Position numbers and translations under genes: made by a program
Assembly (NCBI GenBank): GCA_002354055.1
Contig: DEKW01000017.1
Location: forward strand, 1 to 64,000
DNA length: 64,000 bases
Direction: 5' to 3'
Source: Bacteroidales bacterium UBA2712
Lineage (GTDB): Bacteria; Bacteroidota; Bacteroidia; Bacteroidales; Paludibacteraceae
Shown: one piece after another, positions 32,767-42,406 of the stretch
Numbering within the stretch: the stretch's first letter is position 1
How the letters are laid out: each line of letters opens with the position of its first letter
The notes under the pieces: generated by a model
Seen by the model: only the letters and a program-made list of their open reading frames with translations
Told to the model about the DNA's origin: nothing
Databases searched by the model: none

Positions 32767-34013
32767 AATGCCCAATGAGCTATGTCTTTTCTATAAAACA
32801 AATTCGTACAATGAATCTTTTCGATCTCTTGATACACTTTCTGCTGCGCGTGCCGGACGTCCTCGCCATGCGCAATACACATCAGTACGCGTCCGCCGTT
32901 GGTCAGCAGTTTATCCTCCTGACGTTTGGTTCCCATATGAAGCACCAAGCCGTCAAAATCCGCTACGCCGTTGATCTCTGCGCCTTTGGTATAGGCACCC
33001 GGATAGCCGCAGGAAGCCATCACAACACCCACCGTAGCCTGCTTGCGCCATTCGATCGTTTCCAACGCCTCGCCTGTAGCGATGGCATGAAAGACTGTAT
33101 AGGCGTCACTCTCCATCAGCGGCAGAACGACTTCCGTCTCCGGATCGCCGAAACGGGCATTGAACTCAATGACCTTGATGCCGTCCTTCGTCTTCATCAA
33201 TCCGCCGTAAAGCACGCCGGTAAGCGGTTTGCCTTCTGCTACCATCGCGTCAGCCACCACTTGCAGAATATGCTCTTGTGCCCATTTCTCCTCTTCTGCA
33301 GAGATAAACGGCAGCGGTGTATAAGCGCCCATTCCGCCGGTATTCGGCCCCTTATCGCCATCAAAGACCCGTTTGTGATCCTGACTCAGCGGCATAGGAT
33401 AGACGCGATGGTGATTCACAAAGACCATGAACGAAAATTCCGGGCCTTGCAGGAAATCCTCAATCACCACTTTGCCTTTGCCGAATGCCTCTCCGACCAA
33501 CATATCGCGTAAGGTCTCATCCGCTTCTTTCTCGTCCTGCGCAATCACCACTCCTTTTCCGGCGGCAAGGCCGTCGTACTTCAGTACAGCGGGATACGTG
33601 TTCCGCTCGCGGACATACGCCATCGCCTCCTCATAGTTGGCAAAAGAGCGGTAAGCCGCTGTCGGCACATGGTATTTCGCCATCAGCTCTTTCGCAAACT
33701 CCTTGCTGGCTTCAATCTGGGTGGCAGCTTTCGAATGACCGAAAACAGGAATACCCGCCTCACGGAAAACATCTGCTACACCGGCATTCAAAGCCGCTTC
33801 AGGTCCCACCACGCAGAGATCGACTTTCTGCTCTTTGGCAAATGCCAACAATGCCTCCACCTCCGTATCTTTGATAGCCACACACTCAGCCAACTGCGCA
33901 ATACCGGCATTTCCCGGCGCACAGAAGATCGGACCGACTTGTTTACTGCGGCTCAACTGATACACGATGGCGTGCTCACGACCGCCGGATCCTATGACGA
34001 GTACTTTTTTCAT
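32763..34013 (-). CDS. purD: Phosphoribosylamine-glycine ligase (GAR synthetase)
   Basis: PurD joins glycine to phosphoribosylamine. The 416-residue ATP-grasp protein has VLVIGSGGREHAIVYQLSRS, KYDGLAAGKGVVIA, GPNTGGMGAYTPLPF and FNARFGDPETEVVLPLM. The 41 bp spacer to purH and the first purD codons contain three ACTCGTCA octamers at 20-22 bp intervals. It overlaps folD by 4 bp. Confidence 0.97.
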   Translation of the reverse strand: MKKVLVIGSGGREHAIVYQLSRSKQVGPIFCAPGNAGIAQLAECVAIKDTEVEALLAFAKEQKVDLCVVGPEAALNAGVADVFREAGIPVFGHSKAATQIEASKEFAKELMAKYHVPTAAYRSFANYEEAMAYVRERNTYPAVLKYDGLAAGKGVVIAQDEKEADETLRDMLVGEAFGKGKVVIEDFLQGPEFSFMVFVNHHRVYPMPLSQDHKRVFDGDKGPNTGGMGAYTPLPFISAEEEKWAQEHILQVVADAMVAEGKPLTGVLYGGLMKTKDGIKVIEFNARFGDPETEVVLPLMESDAYTVFHAIATGEALETIEWRKQATVGVVMASCGYPGAYTKGAEINGVADFDGLVLHMGTKRQEDKLLTNGGRVLMCIAHGEDVRHAQQKVYQEIEKIHCTNLFYRKDIAHWAL

Positions 34014-34044
34014 ACCTGACGAGTATATTGGATTAGTGACGAGT
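33995..34044. repeat. Three ACTCGTCA octamers at the purD start
   Basis: TGACGAGT occurs at 33995, 34017 and 34037 on the plus strand (ACTCGTCA on the transcribed strand), spaced 22 and 20 bp. Two copies are in the spacer and one is within the first purD codons. The spacing is near two DNA turns. Confidence 0.65.
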
Positions 34045-34054
34045 GTTTTTTTTA

Positions 34055-35617
34055 TTAGTGCTTGAAATGCCGCATACCCGTGAAGAGCATCGGTATCCGG
34101 TGTTGGTTCGCAGCCTCGATACTCTCGCTGTCACGAACACTTCCGCCCGGCTGGACGATGGCGGCGATGCCATATTCCGCGGCGCTCTCAACGCTGTCGC
34201 CAAAGGGGAAGAAACCGTCCGAAGCCATCACCAGATGCGCGGTATGGATATCTTTGCCTTCTGCCGCCAGAGACGCTTGAGCTTGTTTCAATGCAATCTC
34301 CGCCGAACCGACACGGTTCATCTGTCCGGCGCCGACACCGTACGTACGACCGTCTTTAGCCACTACAATCGCATTGGATTTGACGTGTTTCACAATCCGC
34401 CATGCAAACTGCAAATCCGTCATTTGTTCCTCTGTCGGTTTGGTCTCCGTAACGCACATATCGGCCTTCAGGAGCAAAGTCTCTGTATCCTGGTGTTGCG
34501 CCAGAAGACCGCCGTTCACCGACACATACTGCATCTGTTTCGCTGCCAACGGAGACATGTCCACTTCCAGAAGACGCAGGTTCTTCTTCGTCGTCAATAC
34601 TTCTAACGCTTCGGCGGAGAAAGAAGGCGCCATGATGATTTCCAAAAAGATCGGTTTCATCAATTCCGCCATCTCTTTATTTACCTCGCAGTTGGTCGCC
34701 ACAATGCCGCCGAAGATGGATACGGTATCCGCTTCATACGCTTTTTTCCATGCCTCTACCCCGTCCTTTCCGATGGCCGCGCCGCATGGGTTCATGTGCT
34801 TGAGACCGACGCAGAAAGGCGTGTCGCCAAACTCGCGAACGATATTGAGCGCTGCATTGGCGTCTTGGATATTATTGTACGACAGTTCTTTTCCGTGCAA
34901 CTGTTTTGCCGAAGCCAATGAATACGGCACGCTCTCCATCGAGGCATAGAATTTCGCATCCTGATGCGGGTTCTCGCCATAGCGCAGACCTTGCTTGAGG
35001 TCGTATTCGAGGAACAGTTTCTCGTTGAGACCTGCCGCTTTGCGCATATACGTCGCGATACACATGTCGTATTCGGCAGTATGGGTATAAGCCTTGGCGC
35101 TCAGCTCGAGCCTCGTCTCTTTTTTGGTGTTGCCTTCCGCCTGAATCTCACTCAAGATGCGGTCATAGTCCGCAGGATCGCAAACGACCGTCACGTCATT
35201 CCAGTTCTTCGCCGCAGAGCGCAACATCGACGGACCGCCGATATCAATCTTCTCGATAGCCTCCGCCATGGTCGTTCCCTCTTTGGCAATCGTCTGACGG
35301 AAAGGATAGAGATTGACGCACACAAGGTCGATCAACTCAATGCCGTTCTCTGCCAAAGCCGCCATGTGAGAAGGTTCGTCACGACGCGCAAGAAGGGCTC
35401 CATGCACCTTCGGATGCAAGGTCTTGACGCGGCCGTCGCAGATCTCCGGAAAACCCGTCACTTCGCTTATGCCGATGGTCTTCACACCGCTCTCTTCCAG
35501 CAGTTTTTGCGTACCACCGGTAGCGATGATCTGCCATCCTGCTGCCTGCAGGCCCTTGACGAACTCCACCAAACCGGTCTTATCGCTTACGCTTACCAAT
35601 GCTCTTTTCTGTGCCAT
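34055..35617 (-). CDS. purH: Bifunctional AICAR transformylase / IMP cyclohydrolase
   Basis: PurH carries out the last two steps to IMP. The 520-residue protein has an N-terminal IMP cyclohydrolase domain (RALVSVSDKTGLVEFVKGL, IATGGTQKLL, ITGFPEICDGRVKTLHPK-like VTGFPEICDGRVKTLHPK) and a C-terminal transformylase domain with LRYGENPHQDAKFY, GLKHMNPCGAAIG and ASDGFFPFGDSVESAAEYG. It lies 17 bp after purM. Its 10-formyl-THF would come from FolD, two genes downstream. Confidence 0.97.
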   Translation of the reverse strand: MAQKRALVSVSDKTGLVEFVKGLQAAGWQIIATGGTQKLLEESGVKTIGISEVTGFPEICDGRVKTLHPKVHGALLARRDEPSHMAALAENGIELIDLVCVNLYPFRQTIAKEGTTMAEAIEKIDIGGPSMLRSAAKNWNDVTVVCDPADYDRILSEIQAEGNTKKETRLELSAKAYTHTAEYDMCIATYMRKAAGLNEKLFLEYDLKQGLRYGENPHQDAKFYASMESVPYSLASAKQLHGKELSYNNIQDANAALNIVREFGDTPFCVGLKHMNPCGAAIGKDGVEAWKKAYEADTVSIFGGIVATNCEVNKEMAELMKPIFLEIIMAPSFSAEALEVLTTKKNLRLLEVDMSPLAAKQMQYVSVNGGLLAQHQDTETLLLKADMCVTETKPTEEQMTDLQFAWRIVKHVKSNAIVVAKDGRTYGVGAGQMNRVGSAEIALKQAQASLAAEGKDIHTAHLVMASDGFFPFGDSVESAAEYGIAAIVQPGGSVRDSESIEAANQHRIPMLFTGMRHFKH

Positions 35618-35634
35618 ATATCGTTTGTATTGAT

Positions 35635-36660
35635 TTATCGAATGATATTTTCTCCTGCGCGGACATGCCCGATAACCTGCGCAAACTCAGCGCTATGGTC
35701 TAGGATGGATAGGACTTTTGTCGCATCTTCCTCCGAAACGGCAAGCACCATTCCGATACCCATATTGAAGATATTGAACATCTCCCGGTGAGGAATGTTT
35801 CCTTTGGATTCCAGGAACTTGAAGATCGGCAGAATCTCCCAGGAGCCTTCCTCAATGTCGAAGCCCTGTCCGGGCAGGAAAATACGGGGTATGTTCTCAT
35901 CAAAACCACCTCCGGTGATGTGCGCCACGCCGTGTACATCCACTTGGCGGATGACCTCCAAAACGGGCTTCACGTAGATTTTCGTCGGCGTGAGAAGAAC
36001 TTCGCCCAACGTCTTTTCGGGATCCAACTCAGGGTATATTTGATGCAGATCCAGATTCGCGTCCTTCACTATTTTTCGTACGAGCGAGAAACCGTTGGAG
36101 TGTACGCCGGAGGAAGAGATACCAATCAGCACATCGCCCACTTTGACTTTGGTGCCATCGATGAGTTTGGACTTTTCTACGACTCCGGTCGTATAACCCG
36201 CGATGTCATATTCGCCATTGGGATACATACCCGGCATTTCTGCCGTCTCGCCTCCTACAAGGGCACATCCGGCCTGGCGGCATCCTTCCGCTACACCGCT
36301 GACGATTGCCTCGACTTGCGCGGGGATGTTATGTCCCACTGCCACGTAGTCCAAGAAGATAAGCGGTTCGGCTCCTTGCGCCAAGACATCGTTCACGCAC
36401 ATCGCCACGGCATCAATACCGATGGTGTCGTGTTTGTCCATCGCAAAAGCAATCTTCAGTTTGGTTCCCACGCCGTCTGTTCCGCTAACCAGAACCGGCT
36501 CTTTGATATTCAACGCGGAGAGGTCAAACATGCCTCCGAACGAACCGATCGAACCCATCGAACCTAAGCGTTGGGTAGAACGCACATGCGACTTGATTCT
36601 GCTTACTACCTCGTATCCGGCCTCCAGATTTACGCCGGCTGCCTCGTAATGTTGCGCCAT
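35635..36660 (-). CDS. purM: AIR synthetase (FGAM cyclo-ligase)
   Basis: PurM closes the imidazole ring of AIR. The 341-residue protein has LVSGTDGVGTKLKIAF, MCVNDVLAQGAEPLIFLDY, CALVGGETAEMPGMY and GISSSGVHSNGFSLVRKI, all standard PurM blocks. It lies 15 bp downstream of purL. Confidence 0.97.
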   Translation of the reverse strand: MAQHYEAAGVNLEAGYEVVSRIKSHVRSTQRLGSMGSIGSFGGMFDLSALNIKEPVLVSGTDGVGTKLKIAFAMDKHDTIGIDAVAMCVNDVLAQGAEPLIFLDYVAVGHNIPAQVEAIVSGVAEGCRQAGCALVGGETAEMPGMYPNGEYDIAGYTTGVVEKSKLIDGTKVKVGDVLIGISSSGVHSNGFSLVRKIVKDANLDLHQIYPELDPEKTLGEVLLTPTKIYVKPVLEVIRQVDVHGVAHITGGGFDENIPRIFLPGQGFDIEEGSWEILPIFKFLESKGNIPHREMFNIFNMGIGMVLAVSEEDATKVLSILDHSAEFAQVIGHVRAGENIIR

Positions 36661-36675
36661 ATTGTAGGATTGTAT

Positions 36676-39600
36676 TTAGTGTTTAAAATAGTTTACTGCA
36701 TTTTCGAAGAGCGGCTGGTATTTATTGCCGGCAATGTTCGCAAACACATTTTCTTCATATCGCTCAGTATGCCCCATCTTTCCTAATATCTGGCCGGAAG
36801 GCGAAATAATACCTTCGATGGCGTAGCAGGAGCCGTTGGGATTGTACGGCGATTCCATCGTTGCCTCGCCTGTTTTGGGGTCCGCATAACGGAAAGCAAC
36901 CTGTCCGTTCTCGAAGAGTTGTTTCGCCAATTCTTCGCTCACGACAAATTTTCCTTCTCCGTGGCTGACGGCGATGCTATGCATGTCGCCGAGTTTCATG
37001 CCTTGGAGCCACGGGCTGTTGATCGTTGATACAGTGGTGGTCACCATCTGCGAGACGTGGCGGTTGATATCGTTTCGGAAAAGCGTCGGGCTCTCTGTCG
37101 TCACTTGTCCTAAATGTCCGTACGGCAGCAGACCGGATTTGACCAGCGCCTGGAAACCGTTGCAGATGCCGAGTATCAAGCCTCCGCGGTCCAAAAGCGA
37201 TTCTACCGCACGGCTCACCAGTTTGTTATTAAGCACCGAGACGATAAATTTTGCGGATCCGTCTGGCTCGTCTCCCAAGGAGAATCCGCCGGCTAACATC
37301 AGTATCTGCGCTTGGTCGATATGCGCCACCATCTCTTCGATAGAAGCAATCACATCCTGCTCTGTCATGTTGCGGAAGATCGTCATCTGCACTTCTGCGC
37401 CCGCCTTGCGCCATGCTTTCGCACTATCGAAATCGCAGTTCGTACCCGGAAAAACAGGGATATAGACAATCGGTTTTTTGCCGTTAAGCGATACGTGCGC
37501 CGGTGTTTCAGGCTGCGCGAGCGGTTTGGACTCAATGCCTTTGGGCAGAAGGTCTTTATGCTGCGGAGTTGCAGTAGCAGCGTACACTTTGTTGAACGGC
37601 GATGTACAAGCCTCATAGAGCGCCTCACGACAAATCTTCTCGCCGTTGATAATCAGGCTGTCGCCATCCGTCACCTGACCCAAGAGAAGGGCATCCGGGT
37701 GCGCTATCGGTTCGGTCGCTTCGACTAAAATGCTGCCATACTGATAGTTATAGAGTTTGTCCTCGTCGATACGGATATCCACGCCTTTCTCGTTACCGAA
37801 AGACATTTTTGCTAATGCCTCTGCCACGCCGCCAAAACCGATGGCGTACGCCGAGACAATCTTTCCGGCATGGATAGCTTCGGTCGTGAACGACCAGAGT
37901 TGTTTCAGTTGATCCGTATCGGGCATGTAGTTTGCGAGCGGCTGATGACGCAGGAGGTAGAGTTTGTCGCCTGCTTTTTTCAAGTCCGTACTGATGACTT
38001 TATCGGCACCCACGGTTGTAATACCGAAGGCTATTAGGGTTGGCGGCACGGAAATATGTTCAAACGTACCGGACATCGAGTCTTTTCCTCCGATGGACGG
38101 CAGACCTAAAGCCACCTGCATCTTCAGTGCGCCAAGGAGGGCACTAAGCGGTTTTCCCCAGCTGTGACGACCTGCCATACGTTCAAAATACTCCTGGTAA
38201 CTAAAGCGCATATGACTGTAATCCGCGCCGGCTGCAACGACCTTGGCACACGCCTCTACCACCGCATAAGCAGCTCCGTGATACGGACTCCACTCCGCGA
38301 GGAAGGGGTTGTAACCGAACGCCATGACAGAGGCGGTATTGGTGTAACCGTCGGTCGGCAGTTTCTGCACGGAGACTTGGGTCTCGGAGCGTTGCATCTT
38401 TCCGCCAAACGGCATCAACACGGTCGAGCGACCGATGGTAGCATCGAACTCCTCAATGAGACCTTTCTGGCTCGTTACGTTCGGTTGAGCGAGCACGTGG
38501 CACATCTTCTCTTCAGTGGTCGCACCCGGGATATGCTGGCTGAACGGATCTTTGTTCTCCACCGGCAGGATGGTTGCTTTCGCATAGTGTTTAGCGCCGG
38601 CAGAATCGATGAATGCGCGGCTCAAGTCGGCAATTAGTTCACCTTTATAGAACTGCCGCATACGACCCGTGGCGGTCACATCCGCTACGTGCGTTACCTC
38701 AATATTATCTTTCCGGCAGAGTTGTTCGAAGGCCTCTTGGTCTTTTTTCTCCACCACTACTGCCATTCGTTCCTGGGATTCGGAGATTGCCAGTTCCGTG
38801 GGGTTGAGACCCGCGTATTTGGTCGGCACGCGGTCTAAGTAGATATCCAGACCGTCCGCCAACTCTCCAATCGCTACACTCACGCCTCCGGCGCCGAAGT
38901 CATTGGATTTCTTTATTAATTTCGTCACTTCGGGACGACGGAAGAGGCGTTGAATCTTACGCTCTTCGGGTGCGTTTCCTTTCTGCACCTCGCTGCCGCA
39001 GGACTCCAGGGAAGCCTCTGTATGCTCTTTGCTGGAACCCGTGGCACCACCTATACCATCGCGTCCGGTACGTCCGCCAAGAAGGAGGATCACATCGCCT
39101 GCCGCCGGGCTCTCACGACGCACTGCATCGGCCTTAACGGCTCCTACTACAGCTCCCACTTCCAGACGCTTTGCCACATACGAAGGGTGATATATTTCCC
39201 GCACGTGGGTGGTTGCTAAACCGATCTGGTTGCCGTATGACGAATAGCCAGAAGCGGCCTTGCGGGATATAATCTGTTGCGGCAGTTTGCCCGGCAGCGT
39301 CTCGCTCACGGGGGCGTAGATATCTCCGGCTCCGGTCACACGCATCGCCTGATAGACGTACGCACGGCCGGACAGCGGATCACGTATAGCGCCGCCGAGA
39401 CAAGTGCTCGCGCCACCGAAAGGCTCTATCTCCGTCGGGTGGTTGTGGGTCTCGTTCTTGAATTGCAGCAACCACCGCTCCGTCTGTCCATCCACATCCA
39501 CATCGATGAAGATGGAACAAGCGTTATTCTCTTCGCTGACCTCCATATCGTCCAGCAGGCCTTTCTTCTTCAAGTACCGTGCGCCGATGGTAGCTAACTC

Positions 39601-40398
39601 CATGAGACACAGCGGTTTGGCTTCGCGGCCTAACTCCGTACGAATATGATGGAAAGCGTTCAGTTCGGATTCTATATCGGCTTTGATGAAAGAGTCCTCC
39701 ACCTCGATGTCCTCGAGAATCGTGGTGAACGTCGTGTGGCGGCAGTGGTCAGACCAATAGGTGTCCAATATCCGCAACTCAGTCTCCGTCGGATCACGAT
39801 GTTCCTTCGAGAAATACTCCGCTACGCAAGCGAGGTCATCGGCGTTCATCGCCAGTCCCCACTCTTTGCAGAAAGCGGCATACTGCTCCTTCGGCATAGC
39901 TGTAAACCCGGCTAAGGAAGCGAGCGGCTTAACGTCCGCCGTCTGCTGACGGGAAAGGATGGATAGGTCTTTCTCGCGTGCCTCCACCGCATTGATATAG
40001 TAGTGGCGAATCTTCGCCATCTCGTCAGCCGTCATTTCGTTCTCGAAGATCAACAGGCGGCTTGAACGGATGTCGATATCGGCATTCGGGTCGATGAGGT
40101 GCACACAATCGATGGCAGAAGAAGCACGTTGGTCAAACTGGCCGGGGATGAATTCCACCGCCAGATACCTCTTGCCGCTGAGGTCCAAGTCCTCCATCAC
40201 CACATCCGTCACCCGCTCGCCAAAGACGCTGTATTTGCTTTGCTCCAGCAGGTCCTTGCTGAATCCAAACAGGTCGTACACGCAAAGATAGCGCATCCGG
40301 CGGATGTGCAACTGCAGGTTCTCGTTCAGCTCGCGACGCAGGCTCTCCGCCTCCACACGAAACCCTTCTCTTTTCTCTACAAAAAGCCTATAGTTCAT
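36676..40398 (-). CDS. purL: FGAM synthase, large single-chain type
   Basis: PurL converts FGAR and glutamine to FGAM. The 1240-residue protein is the single-chain form, with an N-terminal PurS-like region, two ATP-binding AIRS-like halves (SDHCRHTTF near residue 215, FKNETHNHPTEIEPFGGA, and the second half with LPSIGGKDSMSGTF) and a C-terminal class I glutaminase domain (PVFPGTNCDFDSAKAW, catalytic Cys in GICNGFQALVKSGLLP). The length is normal for this type. It lies 1 bp after purE. Many antisense open frames over it are shadows. Confidence 0.97.
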   Translation of the reverse strand: MNYRLFVEKREGFRVEAESLRRELNENLQLHIRRMRYLCVYDLFGFSKDLLEQSKYSVFGERVTDVVMEDLDLSGKRYLAVEFIPGQFDQRASSAIDCVHLIDPNADIDIRSSRLLIFENEMTADEMAKIRHYYINAVEAREKDLSILSRQQTADVKPLASLAGFTAMPKEQYAAFCKEWGLAMNADDLACVAEYFSKEHRDPTETELRILDTYWSDHCRHTTFTTILEDIEVEDSFIKADIESELNAFHHIRTELGREAKPLCLMELATIGARYLKKKGLLDDMEVSEENNACSIFIDVDVDGQTERWLLQFKNETHNHPTEIEPFGGASTCLGGAIRDPLSGRAYVYQAMRVTGAGDIYAPVSETLPGKLPQQIISRKAASGYSSYGNQIGLATTHVREIYHPSYVAKRLEVGAVVGAVKADAVRRESPAAGDVILLLGGRTGRDGIGGATGSSKEHTEASLESCGSEVQKGNAPEERKIQRLFRRPEVTKLIKKSNDFGAGGVSVAIGELADGLDIYLDRVPTKYAGLNPTELAISESQERMAVVVEKKDQEAFEQLCRKDNIEVTHVADVTATGRMRQFYKGELIADLSRAFIDSAGAKHYAKATILPVENKDPFSQHIPGATTEEKMCHVLAQPNVTSQKGLIEEFDATIGRSTVLMPFGGKMQRSETQVSVQKLPTDGYTNTASVMAFGYNPFLAEWSPYHGAAYAVVEACAKVVAAGADYSHMRFSYQEYFERMAGRHSWGKPLSALLGALKMQVALGLPSIGGKDSMSGTFEHISVPPTLIAFGITTVGADKVISTDLKKAGDKLYLLRHQPLANYMPDTDQLKQLWSFTTEAIHAGKIVSAYAIGFGGVAEALAKMSFGNEKGVDIRIDEDKLYNYQYGSILVEATEPIAHPDALLLGQVTDGDSLIINGEKICREALYEACTSPFNKVYAATATPQHKDLLPKGIESKPLAQPETPAHVSLNGKKPIVYIPVFPGTNCDFDSAKAWRKAGAEVQMTIFRNMTEQDVIASIEEMVAHIDQAQILMLAGGFSLGDEPDGSAKFIVSVLNNKLVSRAVESLLDRGGLILGICNGFQALVKSGLLPYGHLGQVTTESPTLFRNDINRHVSQMVTTTVSTINSPWLQGMKLGDMHSIAVSHGEGKFVVSEELAKQLFENGQVAFRYADPKTGEATMESPYNPNGSCYAIEGIISPSGQILGKMGHTERYEENVFANIAGNKYQPLFENAVNYFKH

Positions 40399-40399
40399 A

Positions 40400-40867
40400 T
40401 CAGATTACTGTAGCTAATACTTTTTCTGTTTGTTGGCGGCGGAAATCGATATATTTCTCGCGCAGTTCAGGTTCTTGGAGCGCCAGGATGCTGACCGCCA
40501 ACAAGGCAGCATTCTTCGCGCCGTCGATAGCCACCGTTGCTACGGGGATGCCGCTTGGCATCTGGACCATCGAAAGGAGGCTGTCTAAACCGTCCAGGGT
40601 CTTCGAACGTACCGGCACACCGATCACCGGCAGATGGGTCAAACCGGCTATCACTCCTGCCAGATGGGCAGCGCCACCCGCTCCGGCGATGATGATACTC
40701 AGACCACGGTCTTCGGCACTCTCCGCCCACTCCATCAAGGCATGTGCCGCACGGTGCGCAGAGATGACGCGTTTGTCCACTTCGATACCGAAAGACTCCA
40801 AGGTGTCGATAGCTGCTTGCATAACGGGCAGGTCACTTGCCGAGCCCATGATAACTCCTACTCTCAT
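40400..40867 (-). CDS. purE: N5-carboxyaminoimidazole ribonucleotide mutase (class I PurE)
   Basis: Class I PurE isomerises N5-CAIR, made by PurK, to CAIR. The 155-residue protein has VGVIMGSASDLPVMQ, the catalytic His in VISAHRAAHALMEWA and IAGAGGAAHLAGVIAG, which mark class I rather than class II. No purK is present in this otherwise near-complete cluster. ATG 40867 gives the family N-terminus MRVGVIMGS, 2 bp after the guaA stop. Either purK lies elsewhere or this PurE works on AIR with bicarbonate at high concentration. Confidence 0.95.
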   Translation of the reverse strand: MRVGVIMGSASDLPVMQAAIDTLESFGIEVDKRVISAHRAAHALMEWAESAEDRGLSIIIAGAGGAAHLAGVIAGLTHLPVIGVPVRSKTLDGLDSLLSMVQMPSGIPVATVAIDGAKNAALLAVSILALQEPELREKYIDFRRQQTEKVLATVI

Positions 40868-40869
40868 AA

Positions 40870-42396
40870 TTATTCCCATTCGATTGTTGAGGGCGGTTTG
40901 GACGAGATGTCGTAGCATACCCGGTTCACGCCTTTCACTTTGTTAATAATCTCGTTACTGATCTTTGCCAACACTTCATACGGAATGTGCGCAAAATCGG
41001 CGGTCATGGCATCGCTGGAAGTCACAGCGCGCAGAGCAATGGGGTTCTCGTATGTCCGCTCATCACCCATGACGCCTACTGAACGTACTTCGCTCAGGAG
41101 GATAGCGCCAGCCTGCCATATCTCATCGTACAGCCCTGCCTCGCGGAGGTTTTGGATATAGATGGCATCCGCTTCCTGCAGGATGCGGATCTTCTCGCGG
41201 GTGATGTCTCCTAAGATACGTACCGCCAGACCCGGTCCCGGGAACGGATGACGGCTGATCAGGTGCTCCGGCATGCCTAATGAACGTCCCACGCGGCGCA
41301 CCTCATCTTTGAAGAGCCATTTGATCGGTTCGCAGAGCTGGAGGTGCATCTCTTTGGGCAGACCGCCCACATTATGGTGGCTCTTGATTACTTTGCCGGT
41401 AATATTCAGGCTCTCGATGCGGTCGGGATAGATCGTTCCCTGCGCCAGCCATTTGGCGTCGGTGATCTTCTTTGCCTCGGCATTGAAGACCTCCACAAAA
41501 TCACGGCCGATGATCTTCCTCTTCTGCTCCGGCTCTTTGATGCCGGCGAGGTCGGAGAGGAACTTATCACTGGCGTCCACGCCGATCACTTTCAGCCCAA
41601 GGCCCTCGTAATCGCGCATGACGTCGTGAAACTCATTCTTACGCAACATGCCGTGATCGACGAAGATACAGGTCAGCCGGTCGCCTATCGCGCGGTGCAA
41701 CAGAACGGCCACTACCGACGAATCCACGCCGCCGGAGAGACCTAAGATCACGCGATCGGAACCTAACTGCTCGCGCAGTTCTTTAACTGTCGTCTCCACA
41801 AACGCTTCTGCGCTCCATTCCTGCTTGGAACCGCATATATCCACTACGAAGTTCTTCAGCAGCAGCGTGCCTTGCAGGCTATGGAACACCTCCGGATGAA
41901 ACTGCGTTCCGAAGACCGGTTGCTCGCCGGGGATAAAATATGCGGCGTTCTGGACGGTCTCCGTAGAGGCTATACGAACCGCTCCTTCGGGTAGTTGAGT
42001 GATACTATCGCCATGGGACATCCACACCTGCGAGTGCGCCTCAAAACCCTTGAATAGCGGGTTCTTGGTATCGACAAACTGCAGGTTCTGTCGCCCGTAC
42101 TCACGCGTGCCGGCACTCTCTACTTTACCACCGTACATATAACTCATCAGCTGCGCGCCGTAGCAGATACCAAGTATCGGCAGCCGTCCGCGGATGTGGC
42201 TCAGGTCCACATGAAACGCATCGTCCTGATAGACGCTCAAGGGCGAACCGCTCAGGATGACACCGATGACATCTTTGTCGTCCTCGGGGTATTTGTTATA
42301 CGGCAGGATCTCGCAGAACGTGTTCAGTTCGCGTACGCGCCGACCGATTAACTGCGTCGTCTGGCTGCCGAAATCCAAGATGATGATCTTCTGCAT
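40870..42396 (-). CDS. guaA: GMP synthase (glutamine-hydrolysing)
   Basis: GuaA aminates XMP to GMP. The 508-residue protein has an N-terminal class I glutaminase domain (IIILDFGSQTTQLIGRRVRE, catalytic Cys in GICYGAQLMSYMYGG, FGTQFHPEVFHS), a PP-loop ATP pyrophosphatase domain (LSGGVDSSVVAVLL) and the C-terminal dimerisation domain ending KPPSTIEWE. ATG 42396 gives MQKIIILDFGSQ and follows guaB by 10 bp. Confidence 0.97.
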   Translation of the reverse strand: MQKIIILDFGSQTTQLIGRRVRELNTFCEILPYNKYPEDDKDVIGVILSGSPLSVYQDDAFHVDLSHIRGRLPILGICYGAQLMSYMYGGKVESAGTREYGRQNLQFVDTKNPLFKGFEAHSQVWMSHGDSITQLPEGAVRIASTETVQNAAYFIPGEQPVFGTQFHPEVFHSLQGTLLLKNFVVDICGSKQEWSAEAFVETTVKELREQLGSDRVILGLSGGVDSSVVAVLLHRAIGDRLTCIFVDHGMLRKNEFHDVMRDYEGLGLKVIGVDASDKFLSDLAGIKEPEQKRKIIGRDFVEVFNAEAKKITDAKWLAQGTIYPDRIESLNITGKVIKSHHNVGGLPKEMHLQLCEPIKWLFKDEVRRVGRSLGMPEHLISRHPFPGPGLAVRILGDITREKIRILQEADAIYIQNLREAGLYDEIWQAGAILLSEVRSVGVMGDERTYENPIALRAVTSSDAMTADFAHIPYEVLAKISNEIINKVKGVNRVCYDISSKPPSTIEWE

Positions 42397-42406
42397 TCTC
42401 CGGGTC

